From Planctomycetota bacterium (GTDB taxonomy: Bacteria > Planctomycetota > Phycisphaerae > Phycisphaerales > SM1A02): a stretch of 64,000 nucleotides of DNA. The stretch spans positions 158,263 to 222,262 of the forward strand of contig JAQBZO010000001.1 of assembly GCA_027622195.1 (NCBI GenBank). Direction: 5' to 3'. The position numbers and the translations under genes are program-made. Positions 1-8,746 of the stretch are shown here, one piece after another; the stretch's first letter is position 1; each line of letters starts with the position of its first letter. The notes under the pieces are model-generated. The model saw only the letters and a program-made list of their open reading frames with translations. It was not told where the DNA came from and searched no databases.

Positions 1-173
1 ATCATTCGCACATGCGTTGGAGTATCGCGCGTTTTGTCGTGCGCCGCGCGAAGGGTTGGTACCCCGCGTGAGACAAAAAAGCCGAGAGATCCGACGAGCA
101 CCATGATGAGTGCTCCGTCAAAAACCCATTGCCAAAGGGGAGTGGAAGTACGACGAAGGGGCGCGTCCGACAT
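1..173 (-). CDS. Partial CDS (runs off the left edge): N-terminus of a single-pass membrane protein; positional candidate for FtsQ-like division protein
   Basis: Manual minus-strand translation MSDAPLRRTSTPLWQWVFDGALIMVLVGSLGFFVSRGVPTLRAAHDKTRDTPTHVRM, open to the edge; starts 19 bp after the ddl stop. Not in the supplied ORF track. FtsQ suggested only by position after murC-murB-ddl. Confidence 0.5.
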   Translation of the reverse strand, partial: MSDAPLRRTSTPLWQWVFDGALIMVLVGSLGFFVSRGVPTLRAAHDKTRDTPTHVRM

Positions 174-192
174 GCACCACTCTTATCGGATC

Positions 193-1116
193 TCAGCCGT
201 TTGTGGGTGAAAGTTTCTTCGCCCGAAGCAGTGCCATCTCCACGAGCCGAGTGCAGAGTTCTGGGAAGGAGATTCCAGCCGCTGCCGCCGCTTTCGGGAC
301 GAGCGAATGATCGGTCATTCCAGGCATCGTGTTGATCTCAAGGAACCACGCCCTGTCGCCCTCGACAATGAAATCGGCGCGGGCCACATCCTTGCATCCC
401 ATCGCTTGCATCAATTGGACTGTCGCCGCAGTCGCCTCTCGAGCAGCTGCCTCGGAAAGGTCAGCGGGTTGGATTCGGTACTGGGTGTCGTTTCGAAGGT
501 ACTTTGCCTCGTAGTCGTAGTACTGAACGGCGGGAATGATCTCGATGAGCGGGAGCGGGCGGTCGCCCAGCATGCCCACCGTGATCTCACGGCCTTTGAT
601 GCATTGCTCGACAAGCGCGCGTCCACGAGTTCTAGCGAGTGCCTCGGCGGCAGATTGTGCTTCGAGTTGATTCGCGCAGAAACTCATTCCGACGCTTGAG
701 CCATCGTTGAGCGGCTTGACGACGACCGAGCCATCGATTTCGACTCTGTCTCCGAGGCGAAACTCTTGCCACCGCGGAGTCGAAACACAGAGTTGTTCGG
801 CGATCCTTTTTGTTGCGGATTTATCCATCGCCAACCTTGCAGCGGTGGGGCCACTGCCCATGTAGGGTCGTCCATCCGCCTCTAAAAGTTCCTGAAGTGG
901 ACCTCCTTCGCCCCACGAACCATGAAGGATGGGAAGGATCACATCCGCCGCCATGGATGCCAAAGTGGCTCCGTTGATGCGGTCAATCGTCTCGGCGCGA
1001 ACCTCAAAACGACCCGTTGATCTGAGGGCTTCGGCGACTCGAGTTCCAGAGTTGATGCTGACCGTTCGCTCGGCATCAGGGCCGCCCATCAAGACAAGGA
1101 CCACGCAGTCACTCAT
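193..1116 (-). CDS. ddl: D-alanine--D-alanine ligase
   Basis: 307 aa; LHGSWGEGGPLQELLE, GRPYMGSGPTAARLAMDK, VVKPLNDGSSVGM, EINTMPGMTDHSLVPKAAAAAG motifs; ATGA overlap with murB. Confidence 0.95.
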   Translation of the reverse strand: MSDCVVLVLMGGPDAERTVSINSGTRVAEALRSTGRFEVRAETIDRINGATLASMAADVILPILHGSWGEGGPLQELLEADGRPYMGSGPTAARLAMDKSATKRIAEQLCVSTPRWQEFRLGDRVEIDGSVVVKPLNDGSSVGMSFCANQLEAQSAAEALARTRGRALVEQCIKGREITVGMLGDRPLPLIEIIPAVQYYDYEAKYLRNDTQYRIQPADLSEAAAREATAATVQLMQAMGCKDVARADFIVEGDRAWFLEINTMPGMTDHSLVPKAAAAAGISFPELCTRLVEMALLRAKKLSPTNG

Positions 1117-2060
1117 TCGTCTCCTCCGCGTTTCCAGAAAACGACTTCTCGCTCAAGGCGGATTCCGCAGTGATCGAACACGCGATCAGACACGACTTCC
1201 GAAAGTTGAGCGACATCGCTCGCGAGTGCTCCTGCTTGAACGACGAAGAAGTTCGCGTGGTGGGCGCTGACCGATGCGCCGCCGACTGCGAGCCCCTTGA
1301 GTCCGGCGCTGTCGATCAACTTCCCCGCACTGACTCGTTCGAGGGTCGCGCGGTCGATCGGATTCTTGTACATGCATCCTGCCGAGTTTTCGCGGAAGGG
1401 TTGTCGTGACTTTTTCCACGAGAAAATCTCCGCGTGCTTCTGTCTCACAAGTGTCGGATCGGTTGGATCGACATGAAAAGTCGCACTCGTCACGATGCCA
1501 GCGGGCAGACCAGAGTGTCGGTAATTGAAGTGGAGTGCATCCTTCAGAAAGGTGGCCTTCGCTCCGGAAGGGAGGATCATTTCAACACTTTGAACCGCCT
1601 GGGCGGTATCGCCGAAGTGTCCTCCCGCATTCATGCGGATCGCTCCACCGACTGATCCTGGGATTCCAGCGAGTTGATTCAAACCCGCCAATCCACTTCG
1701 AGCGAGTTCGTTGAGGAGTGTGAAGAGGTCTTTCCCCGCGCCCACTCGAATGAGCGAATTGGCGCCGCCGCGTTCAACATCCATTGCTGAAAAAGCCTTC
1801 GCCGACAGGGAAAGGACGACACCGTCGATGCCGTCATCGTCGACGAGCAGATTGGCTCCAGCACCGAGCACGCGCATGGGAAGTCCATCGCGCGAAAGGC
1901 GAGACACAATGGTCGCAAGCGCATCAATCGTCCGAGGAATCACCAAGACATCGGCGCGTCCGCCGATCTTGAACCATGTTTGCTGACCGATGGGTGCATC
2001 GGGAATGCACTCGGCATCGACGTCGGCGAAGAGGGTCGATGCGCGCGCCGCAACTGTCAT
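1113..2060 (-). CDS. murB: UDP-N-acetylenolpyruvoylglucosamine reductase
   Basis: FAD-binding segments (TWFKIGGRADVLVIP, VLGAGANLLVDDDGIDGVVLSL, AGIPGSVGGAIRMNAGGHFGD), NSAGCMYKNP, SAHHANFFVVQAGA. Confidence 0.95.
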   Translation of the reverse strand: MTVAARASTLFADVDAECIPDAPIGQQTWFKIGGRADVLVIPRTIDALATIVSRLSRDGLPMRVLGAGANLLVDDDGIDGVVLSLSAKAFSAMDVERGGANSLIRVGAGKDLFTLLNELARSGLAGLNQLAGIPGSVGGAIRMNAGGHFGDTAQAVQSVEMILPSGAKATFLKDALHFNYRHSGLPAGIVTSATFHVDPTDPTLVRQKHAEIFSWKKSRQPFRENSAGCMYKNPIDRATLERVSAGKLIDSAGLKGLAVGGASVSAHHANFFVVQAGALASDVAQLSEVVSDRVFDHCGIRLEREVVFWKRGGDE

Positions 2061-3553
2061 CGCATAGCCGCCTCGGGATCGTTGGCGAGGAGTGCGTTGG
2101 CGATCTTGAAGACGGGACCAGCGCCCATCGTGACGATGAGATCGCCGTCTTGCAATTCATGCTGCAAGGTGCGAACGACGGCGTTGAATGGAGCCGCATA
2201 CACCGCTGATCCACCGAGTGCTCGAATGCGGTCGACCATATCGCGCGCTGAAACGGCCGCGCGTTCCTCTTCCGAGTCGCGCACAAAATAGATATCAGGA
2301 AGAATGACTCGGTCCGCAGCCATGAACGATCTCGCGAAGTCCTCAAGCAAGAAACGAGTACGGCTATGTTGGTGAGGTTGGAAGACGCACACGAGCCTCT
2401 TCGGCTGATACTTCTCTCGAATGGCGTCGAGCGTGACACGGCATTCGGTGGGATGGTGTCCGTAGTCGTCAAGGACAATCGCCTTGCCGCCGTCCTTCGT
2501 TGCGTATTCTCCCAACCACTGCGATCGGCGGTCCACGCCGGCGAAAGTGCTCAAGCCACGTTCGATTGATGCACGATCAGCGCCGAGCCAAAGGGCGAGG
2601 ACTCCAGCAGCGGCTCCGTTCAAACGGTTGTGCATTCCAGGAAGGGGAGGCGTCCACTCAAGAATGGGTTGAAAACCTTCCACAACGCGTGCGCGGCGAG
2701 TGGTGTGGTCGAATTCCACTCGATAATCGGCGCGTGGATCGGTGCCAAATGTGCGGGCGCTGCACTGAAGACCTTCCACGATGCGCTCCTTGAATGCGCC
2801 GTCATGAGCAATGAGCAGTCGGCCACCATGTGGCACCGTCGGAAGGCGCATCGCAAACTGATGGAATGACTCGATGATCGTGTCGATGCCAGCGAACCAG
2901 TCCAAGTGATCGGCTTCGATGTTGTTGATCAGTCCGATGACTGGAGTATGGCTGTGGTACGAGTTCGTGTACTCGCACGCTTCGGCCACCAGGATGCCGG
3001 GCCGGCCGGCAAGTGGTCCGTGAGGAATGTTGGACGATCCAGTGCGCGAGCCTCCACCGATCTGAGTGCAGGTGGCTCCAATGATGACGCTCGGGTCCAG
3101 TCCAGCCTCGATCAAAATGTATCCAAGGAGAGCAGTCGTCGAGCTTTTTCCGTGCGTGCCTGCAATCGAGACTCCGGTACGAGTGGATTGCAATTGTCCG
3201 AGAAACTGGGCATAGGTCAGGACGGGAATACCTCGCTTCGCAGCAGAAATGCGCGCCGCATGGGTTTCTGGAACCGCCGCGCTCACAATGACGCCGTCGC
3301 AGTCACTCGGGATCGCACCAACGCGGTCGATCACCACGGGAATCCCCGAAGCGATGAGCGACTGAGTCAACTCGGTCGATTCTTGGTCTTCGCCGGTAAT
3401 GATGGCTCCCATCGACCGCGCCATCGCCGCGAGCCCGGACATTCCAGACCCTCCGATGCCAACGAGGTGAAGTCGCGATCCTTGCACGGTTCGATTCGCC
3501 GCCGAGTGGGGCGGTTGGTCGAGAGTATTCGATTGGATTTGCACAGCGTTCAT
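2057..3553 (-). CDS. murC: UDP-N-acetylmuramate--L-alanine ligase
   Basis: HLVGIGGSGMSGLAAMARSMG, GTHGKSSTTALLGYIL, NNIEADHLDWF, DDYGHHPTECRVTLDAIREKY, VFQPHQHSRT. Start moved to internal Met (MNAVQIQS) because the longest ORF overlaps the divergent gene. Confidence 0.93.
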   Translation of the reverse strand: MNAVQIQSNTLDQPPHSAANRTVQGSRLHLVGIGGSGMSGLAAMARSMGAIITGEDQESTELTQSLIASGIPVVIDRVGAIPSDCDGVIVSAAVPETHAARISAAKRGIPVLTYAQFLGQLQSTRTGVSIAGTHGKSSTTALLGYILIEAGLDPSVIIGATCTQIGGGSRTGSSNIPHGPLAGRPGILVAEACEYTNSYHSHTPVIGLINNIEADHLDWFAGIDTIIESFHQFAMRLPTVPHGGRLLIAHDGAFKERIVEGLQCSARTFGTDPRADYRVEFDHTTRRARVVEGFQPILEWTPPLPGMHNRLNGAAAGVLALWLGADRASIERGLSTFAGVDRRSQWLGEYATKDGGKAIVLDDYGHHPTECRVTLDAIREKYQPKRLVCVFQPHQHSRTRFLLEDFARSFMAADRVILPDIYFVRDSEEERAAVSARDMVDRIRALGGSAVYAAPFNAVVRTLQHELQDGDLIVTMGAGPVFKIANALLANDPEAAMR

Positions 3554-3617
3554 ATCGGTCCAGAGGGCGACTTCACTCCCACGATTCGATTCGGAAATCA
3601 ACTCTACAATCTCCGCG

Positions 3618-5006
3618 ATGGCTGACGCACCCAATACGAAGATTCAGGCGCAAGTTTTGATCGTCGAGGACGAGGTTGAACACGCTGAGGTGATGGCTGA
3701 GGCACTGCGCCGAGAGGGTCATATCTGCACCGTTGTTCACTCGTTGGCGCAGGCGAATGACGAACTCACATTTGGCAATTTTGACATCATTGTGACCGAC
3801 CTCGTGATGGATCATCCCACCGCAGGATTGGATGTCTTGAAGTTGGCGCGCGAGCACCAGCCTCAATCGGCGACGATTCTCGTGACCGCGCACGGTGATG
3901 TCCCCACGGCGAAGGCGGCGCTGCAAGGGGGAGCCTACGACTTCATCGAGAAGCCGCTCGATTTGGATGTGTTTCGAAATCTTGTGCACCGCGCCGCTGA
4001 GGCGGTCACTCTTCGCTCTGCGAATTCCAACTTGCGTGGACAGGTCGAAGCGGCATTCGGACTCGCAGGAATCGTCGGCGTCTCTCCCGCGATCCGAAAA
4101 GTGATGCACGCTGTGCGCCAAGTGGCACCGAGCATGCTGCCCGTCCTTGTGACGGGAGAGAGTGGCACGGGAAAGGAACTCGTCGCGCGCGCGATCTACG
4201 AATTGTCGCAGCGTGCAGCGAAGCGATTCGTCGCATTCAATGCGGCAGGATTGACCGAGAGCCTCGTCGAAGATCAACTCTTCGGGCACATGCGCGGAGC
4301 ATTCACTGGAGCAGACCGCGACCGTGAGGGGGTCTTTGAATACGCTGACCGTGGGACTCTTTTTATCGATGAAATCGGTGACATGCCCGCTGCGATTCAG
4401 CCCAAGATTCTTCGAGCGCTCGAGAAGGGCGAGATCATTCGCCTCGGAGCGAATGATGTCCGCAAGGTCGATGTGCGATTTGTGAGCGCCACCAATCGGG
4501 ATCTCAAGGAGATGTGCAAGAAGGGGCTCTTTCGAGAAGATCTCTACTTCCGATTGCGTGGCACCGAGATCAACATTCCACCGCTTCGCGAACGACTCGA
4601 GGACATTCCTGTGCTCGTTCGCCACGCTGCTGGGAAATACGCACAAGAATTGGGAAGGGCTGCCCCGGTGGTGAGCGGTCCCGCGATGATGCGCCTCATT
4701 TCGTACAGCTGGCCAGGCAATGTGCGCGAATTGATGAATGCCGTGCACCGCATCCTCGTGATGGTGACTGGAGACACCATCGAACTCTCTGACATTCCCG
4801 ACGAGATTCGAGAGGCCGTCTCGGATGATCCGCAGACCAACAACCAACGTGGAAGCCTCGCTGGTATCGGAATCGAGCGGTTGGAAAAAGAGGCGATTCG
4901 TCAGACGCTCGCCATGACGAACGGAAACCGTGAGAAGGCAGCTCAACTGCTCGGGATCGGCGAGCGCACTCTTTATCGAAAGCTCAAGGACTACGGTCTT
5001 CGTTGA
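3618..5006 (+). CDS. Sigma-54-dependent response regulator (NtrC family: receiver, AAA+, Fis-type HTH)
   Basis: Receiver IVEDEVEHAEVM / IIVTDLVMD; Walker A GESGTGKE; GAFTGA loop; Walker B GTLFIDEIGDM; C-terminal HTH GNREKAAQLLGIGERTLYRKLKDYGL. Confidence 0.95.
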   Translation: MADAPNTKIQAQVLIVEDEVEHAEVMAEALRREGHICTVVHSLAQANDELTFGNFDIIVTDLVMDHPTAGLDVLKLAREHQPQSATILVTAHGDVPTAKAALQGGAYDFIEKPLDLDVFRNLVHRAAEAVTLRSANSNLRGQVEAAFGLAGIVGVSPAIRKVMHAVRQVAPSMLPVLVTGESGTGKELVARAIYELSQRAAKRFVAFNAAGLTESLVEDQLFGHMRGAFTGADRDREGVFEYADRGTLFIDEIGDMPAAIQPKILRALEKGEIIRLGANDVRKVDVRFVSATNRDLKEMCKKGLFREDLYFRLRGTEINIPPLRERLEDIPVLVRHAAGKYAQELGRAAPVVSGPAMMRLISYSWPGNVRELMNAVHRILVMVTGDTIELSDIPDEIREAVSDDPQTNNQRGSLAGIGIERLEKEAIRQTLAMTNGNREKAAQLLGIGERTLYRKLKDYGLR

Positions 5007-5009
5007 TCC

Positions 5010-6665
5010 ATGCGCGGAATCCTCTTTCGTTCTTCTGCACTTGACGTGCTCCGCCTCTTCGCGGTGACCGCTGCGATCCTCGTGGTCATTGTCGCATTCG
5101 GGTCGCTGATCAAGCCACTCGCACACAATCTGCTCGGACCAGGTTCAGCACTTCGATACGCAGCGATGGCGTGCGTGCCCGTTCTTGAGTACGCGATCCC
5201 CTTCGCGGTTGGATTCGCTTGCGCGCTCAGCACGCACCGCATGGTGGTGGACAATGAGGTCACGGCGATGAGCGCGGCGGGCATTCCCATGGTTCGCATT
5301 CTGTTGCCGCAAGTCATCGTTGGAACGGTCTGCGGGTTTATCTTGTTCATTCTTGTGAACTCAGCTGTGCCCGAGATTGAGAACAAGATGCGCGAGATGC
5401 TCGGTCGAGAGGCAGCGCGCGTGCTGCTTGCTTCACTTCGCGACGGCGAGTCAGTCAGTGCGGGGAATGTTGTCATCCATGCCGATTCGGCGGTGTCGAT
5501 GGATGTTCCCGCGGGATTGTCTCCCACACCGATCGAACGACTTCGCCTTGCTGGCGTCGCCGCATTTGAGAGCACGCCCGATGGATCTCCACTCACCGAA
5601 TTTGTCGCTCGAAGCGCGGTGATTGATTTGTATGAACTTCCTGCCTCGATCCAACGCGATGCCGCGACGGTGTTGAAACTCCGACTCGAAGACGCGGTCA
5701 TTGTTCGACCGTCCGAAGGAACCGCCATCTCGGTGCCAGTGGTCGAACCGAGCGCTTTTGCCCTTGGGGCAACGGGCGCACGGCCGACGCAATTCCTCAC
5801 GGGCACACAATTGCTTCGTGCCAGAACGAATCCAGGTCAAGCGGCGGCTGCACTCGATGCGAGAAAACGACTCGAAACAGAGTTGTCGGATGGACTCGCA
5901 CTCGAGCACGCCATGGACAATCTCGCTGCGGGTGGAGTGATCGAAGTCGTCGATGATCGCACAGGACGGATCTACCGCTGCCGAGGCGCGCTGTTGGAGG
6001 GTCGCACTCTTCGTCCACGAACCAAAGGATCGCAGATCGAAGTGGAAGAACGACACAATGGCGAACTGCTTCGTACGGCGCGAATGAGCAGTGCAACGCT
6101 TCCACGCGCGAAAGGAGAGTGGCTCAGCGATGATGGCACTCTTCGTGTGGGAGTCGATTTCGTCAGTGAACAAGCGCGAGCCACATCGGCGGCGAGTGGA
6201 GCTCCCCTCCGTTGGCCCAAGCGCATCGACAATTTGCGTTGGATGACGAGTGAATCACTCCCCGAATCGGATGGCGCACTGCGCGCGGAATCCGAGCGAG
6301 TCAGCACGAAACTTGGCGCAGCAGGTCAACCGATTATCGCGAGCGTGAACAATTGGAATCAAGCGAGCGAGAAGGTGCGCAGGGCCGCGGATGCCTATGG
6401 CATGCTTCGATTGCACGGCGCGGCACTTGTTCCTGTGGTCGCCCTCTTTGGTGCCGTGGTGGCTGTCCTTCTGCGCCGCACGACTCCGCTCATGGTGTAT
6501 GTGGTTGCCTTCGTGCCGACTCTGATCGCCGTGGTGCTTGCAGCGCAGGGGAAGGAACTCATGCGCAATGACCAAGTCCTGGTCGGACTCGTCATCATGT
6601 GGAGTGGACCCACAGCGATGATGGCCATCGGTCTGGGTGGATTGTGGAAAGCGGGACGACCATGA
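5010..6665 (+). CDS. LptF/LptG (YjgP/YjgQ) family permease
   Basis: 551 aa, N- and C-terminal TM blocks around a large periplasmic domain, followed by a second LptF/G-like gene with ATGA overlap. Confidence 0.75.
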   Translation: MRGILFRSSALDVLRLFAVTAAILVVIVAFGSLIKPLAHNLLGPGSALRYAAMACVPVLEYAIPFAVGFACALSTHRMVVDNEVTAMSAAGIPMVRILLPQVIVGTVCGFILFILVNSAVPEIENKMREMLGREAARVLLASLRDGESVSAGNVVIHADSAVSMDVPAGLSPTPIERLRLAGVAAFESTPDGSPLTEFVARSAVIDLYELPASIQRDAATVLKLRLEDAVIVRPSEGTAISVPVVEPSAFALGATGARPTQFLTGTQLLRARTNPGQAAAALDARKRLETELSDGLALEHAMDNLAAGGVIEVVDDRTGRIYRCRGALLEGRTLRPRTKGSQIEVEERHNGELLRTARMSSATLPRAKGEWLSDDGTLRVGVDFVSEQARATSAASGAPLRWPKRIDNLRWMTSESLPESDGALRAESERVSTKLGAAGQPIIASVNNWNQASEKVRRAADAYGMLRLHGAALVPVVALFGAVVAVLLRRTTPLMVYVVAFVPTLIAVVLAAQGKELMRNDQVLVGLVIMWSGPTAMMAIGLGGLWKAGRP

Positions 6666-7780
6666 CGCGCCTCGACCGCCACATTCTCATTCGTTTTCTG
6701 CTCGACTTCGCGGCGCTCTTCTTGATGTTGTTCGCGTTCGTGACCGTGATTGATGCCGTGTTGCGACTCGAAGACTTCAGGTTGGTAGCGGCAAAGACTT
6801 ACGGTGCCGACGAGGTGCGCTGGTGGCATGTGGTCTCTTCGATCGCGTCCTTTCACGGACCTCGTGTCTTCCAGTTTTATCAGTATCTCTACGGCCTCGT
6901 CGCAGTGGGTGCGGCGGGATTCACCCTGGCGCGAATGCAGAAGGATCGCGAACTGCTCGCGATGTTGTCCGCAGGCATCTCACTGCAACGAGTGGCGATT
7001 CCGATTCTTGTGGGTGGACTGCTCCTCAATGTGATTCAGATCGTGAATCAAGAAGTGATCCTCCCACGACTTGCTGAAAGGCTTTCTGTCGATCTTGTGC
7101 AATTGCACCGCAGCGCATCGAGGGGATGGAGTGTTCCTCTCGAAGCGGATGCAACGGGACAGTTGATTCACGCGACCCAGTTTGAACCAGCCACCGGTGT
7201 GATGGCGGGGTTTGTGGCGTACAAGCGCAGCGCGGAGGGATCGATCACACAGCGCATCTCTGCACCGACAGCGAAGTGGTCTGAAAAGGACGGCGGATGG
7301 TGGCTCGACGCATCGAAAGCCCAGGACCGCACCGTTCAATCAGGATCAGCATCGGTGGCGCAGACGGGAACCGCCACCAAGTCTGTCTTGTTTCGCACGA
7401 ATCTCAGTCCCTCACTCTTGGAACTCCGCCGGAGCGCAGTGAGTTCTCACATGATGTCGACGGCAACTCTCGCGCGCATGCACGCCACGAAGTCGATTGG
7501 ACCATCGATGTATCGACAAATCATCGCTGCGCGATTTGGAGTGCTCTTCGTCAACCTCGCACTGCTTGCCGTCGCGCTTCCATTCACCCTTCGGCGCATT
7601 CCCGATGGACTTCTCAAGCCAGCGATTCAGTGCGCCGCATTGACCGTCCCACTCGGTGTGGTCGCGCTTGGTGCGATGGCTGTTCCGAATCCATGGCTTG
7701 GTCCCGCGCTCGGAATCGCCGTGCCCATCGCGCTGCTGATTCCTTTTTCGGTCTGGCGGATCAACTCCATCCCTACCTAG
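6662..7780 (+). CDS. LptF/LptG (YjgP/YjgQ) family permease
   Basis: MTRLDRHILIRFLLDFAALFLMLFAFV; RMQKDRELLAMLSAGISLQRVAIPIL; NQEVILPRL; C-terminal TMs. ATG overlaps the upstream stop. Confidence 0.85.
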   Translation: MTRLDRHILIRFLLDFAALFLMLFAFVTVIDAVLRLEDFRLVAAKTYGADEVRWWHVVSSIASFHGPRVFQFYQYLYGLVAVGAAGFTLARMQKDRELLAMLSAGISLQRVAIPILVGGLLLNVIQIVNQEVILPRLAERLSVDLVQLHRSASRGWSVPLEADATGQLIHATQFEPATGVMAGFVAYKRSAEGSITQRISAPTAKWSEKDGGWWLDASKAQDRTVQSGSASVAQTGTATKSVLFRTNLSPSLLELRRSAVSSHMMSTATLARMHATKSIGPSMYRQIIAARFGVLFVNLALLAVALPFTLRRIPDGLLKPAIQCAALTVPLGVVALGAMAVPNPWLGPALGIAVPIALLIPFSVWRINSIPT

Positions 7781-8732
7781 TCGTCGTCGGCAAGAGCGCA
7801 TCAAGCCGTCGGTCCAATACGGTGACGCGAGCACCCTCCACGAGCGCGCGTGCTCGTGATTCCATCGCCGCTCGTTGGGTGTGGCGTAGCGCCTCGAGTT
7901 CAAGAGAAGGTCGGATCGTTTCGATCGACACATCATCCTTGGCGATGGCACTCTCGGGGCGAATGATGATCACGGCTCCCGAGAGCAAGACAGGATCAGA
8001 AATCGCACCAATCGCCGTTGCAAAGGTCGCCTCTCGAAACGCCGCTGGCCATGCAGGGTCTTGGCGACTCACAACGCCTGCAAGTCCGCCTCGTGATGCC
8101 GATGGATCAATCGAATAGGCGGTTGCAGCACTCTCGAACGAATCTCCACGCGCGAGGGCAGCGCGTACATCGACAAGATCGTCGGCGAGTTGGACCGCGA
8201 TGACGCGAACAACCCGTCGCTCTCCGTGTTGGGCATCGTGCAGTTGTTCGACGAGTCCCGCTGGCACCTTTGTTTCATTTTGGATGAGTGCGCGAAGGGC
8301 TGCGCTTCTCCAGAGGAATGCATTCCATCGAACGGTGCCGAGATGGCGCATCGCACGCATCTCAAGAATGAGTGTTTCAGGATCGCCTCCAAGGACTGAC
8401 TGCTCGAGCATTGCGCGCAGCGCCGCCTCTTCATTCGCGACGGCATCGTGAGAGAGCACGATGCCAGTGCGGGCGAGTTCTTGATGCAGCGCCGTTTCAA
8501 GAATCAATTCGTCGAGCATCTCGATTCCAGCCCGTTCGACAAGCCGTTCCTCGATCATGGCGGCAGAAATAGTTTCGCCGTTGACCATTGCAACGGGTTG
8601 GACGCGCGCCGTTGCCACCGCGACAACCGGCACTGGCACTGGCGCAGGAGCGACTTCGCACGATGACAGCGCGCCAACGGCGAACAACGCATATCCCAAT
8701 GAGGCGACAGAAACGACTCGCGCAGTCGACAT
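7773..8732 (-). CDS. Lipoprotein with SurA/PpiC-like parvulin domain
   Basis: Lipobox-like MSTARVVSVASLGYALFAVGALSSC; NGETISAAMIEERLVERAG; YSIDPSASRGGLAGVVSRQDPAWPAAFREATFATAIGAISDPVLLSGAVIIIRPE. Start trimmed to internal Met. Confidence 0.7.
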   Translation of the reverse strand: MSTARVVSVASLGYALFAVGALSSCEVAPAPVPVPVVAVATARVQPVAMVNGETISAAMIEERLVERAGIEMLDELILETALHQELARTGIVLSHDAVANEEAALRAMLEQSVLGGDPETLILEMRAMRHLGTVRWNAFLWRSAALRALIQNETKVPAGLVEQLHDAQHGERRVVRVIAVQLADDLVDVRAALARGDSFESAATAYSIDPSASRGGLAGVVSRQDPAWPAAFREATFATAIGAISDPVLLSGAVIIIRPESAIAKDDVSIETIRPSLELEALRHTQRAAMESRARALVEGARVTVLDRRLDALLPTTTR

Positions 8733-8746
8733 GTGGCGTGATGGCT

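Noticed and set aside
3573-5126. 517 aa minus-strand ORF
   Set aside because: Antisense shadow of the strongly supported NtrC-family gene; low-complexity His/Arg-rich composition with no motifs.
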